Shown here in pieces: positions 63,728 to 64,000 of a DNA stretch of 64,000 nucleotides. The notes beneath the pieces are model-generated. The model saw only the letters and a list, made by a program, of their open reading frames with translations, made no database searches and was not told the DNA's origin. Each line of letters begins with the position of its first letter. Position 1 is the first letter of the stretch. The DNA is from Agelaius tricolor (lineage: Eukaryota; Chordata; Aves; Passeriformes; Icteridae), in NCBI GenBank assembly GCA_023055355.1, contig JALJCS010000028.1, forward strand, positions 3,162,418 to 3,226,417. The letters are read 5' to 3'. Made by a program: the position numbers and the translations under genes.

Positions 63728-64000
63728 ATCACAGAATCCTAGAATGGTTTGGGTTGGGAGGGACCTTAAAGCTCCCCCAGTGCCACCCCTGCCATGGGCA
63801 GGGATACCTTCCACTCTCCCCAATGTCCAGCCTGGCCTTGGGCACTGCAGGGATCCAGGGGCAGCCCCAGCTGCTCTGGGCACCCTGTGCCAGGGAACAA
63901 TTCCTGCCCAATATCCCAGCTAACCCTGCCCATTCCCTGGCACAGCAGGATGTGTTTGAGCTGCTCCCTGGTGTCTCTGCTCTGCTGCAGCCTCCTCCTG
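63728..64000 (-). mobile_element. CR1 LINE 3' fragment, antisense, cut by the window end
   Basis: Begins TCACAGAATCCTAGAATGGT and GGGTTGGGAGGGACCTTAAA, the reverse of the CR1 3' end. It continues beyond 64000. Confidence 0.92.

Larger units (their letters stand above)
55493..64000 (-). other. SZRD1: SZRD1 intron 1 (continues beyond the window)
   Basis: No coding exon, rRNA or tRNA was seen. The region holds one 40-bp minisatellite, several CR1 fragments and long unique stretches (55500-57200, 58800-61330, 62650-63720). Short ORFs do not resemble known proteins. Confidence 0.6.

Overview
The window is vertebrate nuclear DNA, very probably from a songbird microchromosome. It contains parts or all of five spliced genes with GT-AG introns, several CR1 LINE tails, and two solo LTRs of a kind common in passerines. 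It is GC-rich, and nearly every intron carries its own minisatellite. There are no bacterial-type operons, tRNAs, rRNAs or CRISPR arrays. Protein assignments come from reading the exons and comparing them with remembered human orthologues; no search was run. 

Layout, left to right: the 3' third of ATP13A2 (+, 383-4147, 5' part off the left edge); an intergenic stretch full of tandem repeats; MFAP2 complete in coding sequence (+, 11949-16562); CROCC/rootletin (-, 18591-41614, 33 coding exons), tail-to-tail with MFAP2; NECAP2 complete (-, 45335-49022); and SZRD1 without its first coding exon (-, 51825-55492), whose first intron fills the right end with CR1 copies and a 40-bp minisatellite. This is the order and relative orientation of human 1p36.13 (SZRD1, NECAP2, CROCC, MFAP2, ATP13A2) read backwards. 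SPATA21, which lies between SZRD1 and NECAP2 in human, is absent here. 

The genes are syntenic neighbours, not one pathway: a late-endosomal/lysosomal polyamine P5B ATPase, an elastic-microfibril glycoprotein, the ciliary rootlet coiled-coil protein, a clathrin-adaptor accessory protein and a small SUZ-domain RNA-binding protein. 

The most unusual signal is that several intronic minisatellites are built from the splice junction itself. In CROCC intron 1 (about 40890-41479) the last 33 nt of the first coding exon plus the donor have been copied tandemly eight times. Four copies keep an AG acceptor-like end, an intact 33-nt frame encoding an 11-residue coiled-coil module ([11 protein letters not shown] and variants), and a GTGAG donor. 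Similar junction-seeded arrays occur at 38791-39450 and 34700-35270 in CROCC, 51930-52490 in SZRD1 and 15201-15290 in MFAP2. CROCC also has a hexapeptide minisatellite inside a coding exon (20323-20541) and a C-terminal region much shorter than in human.
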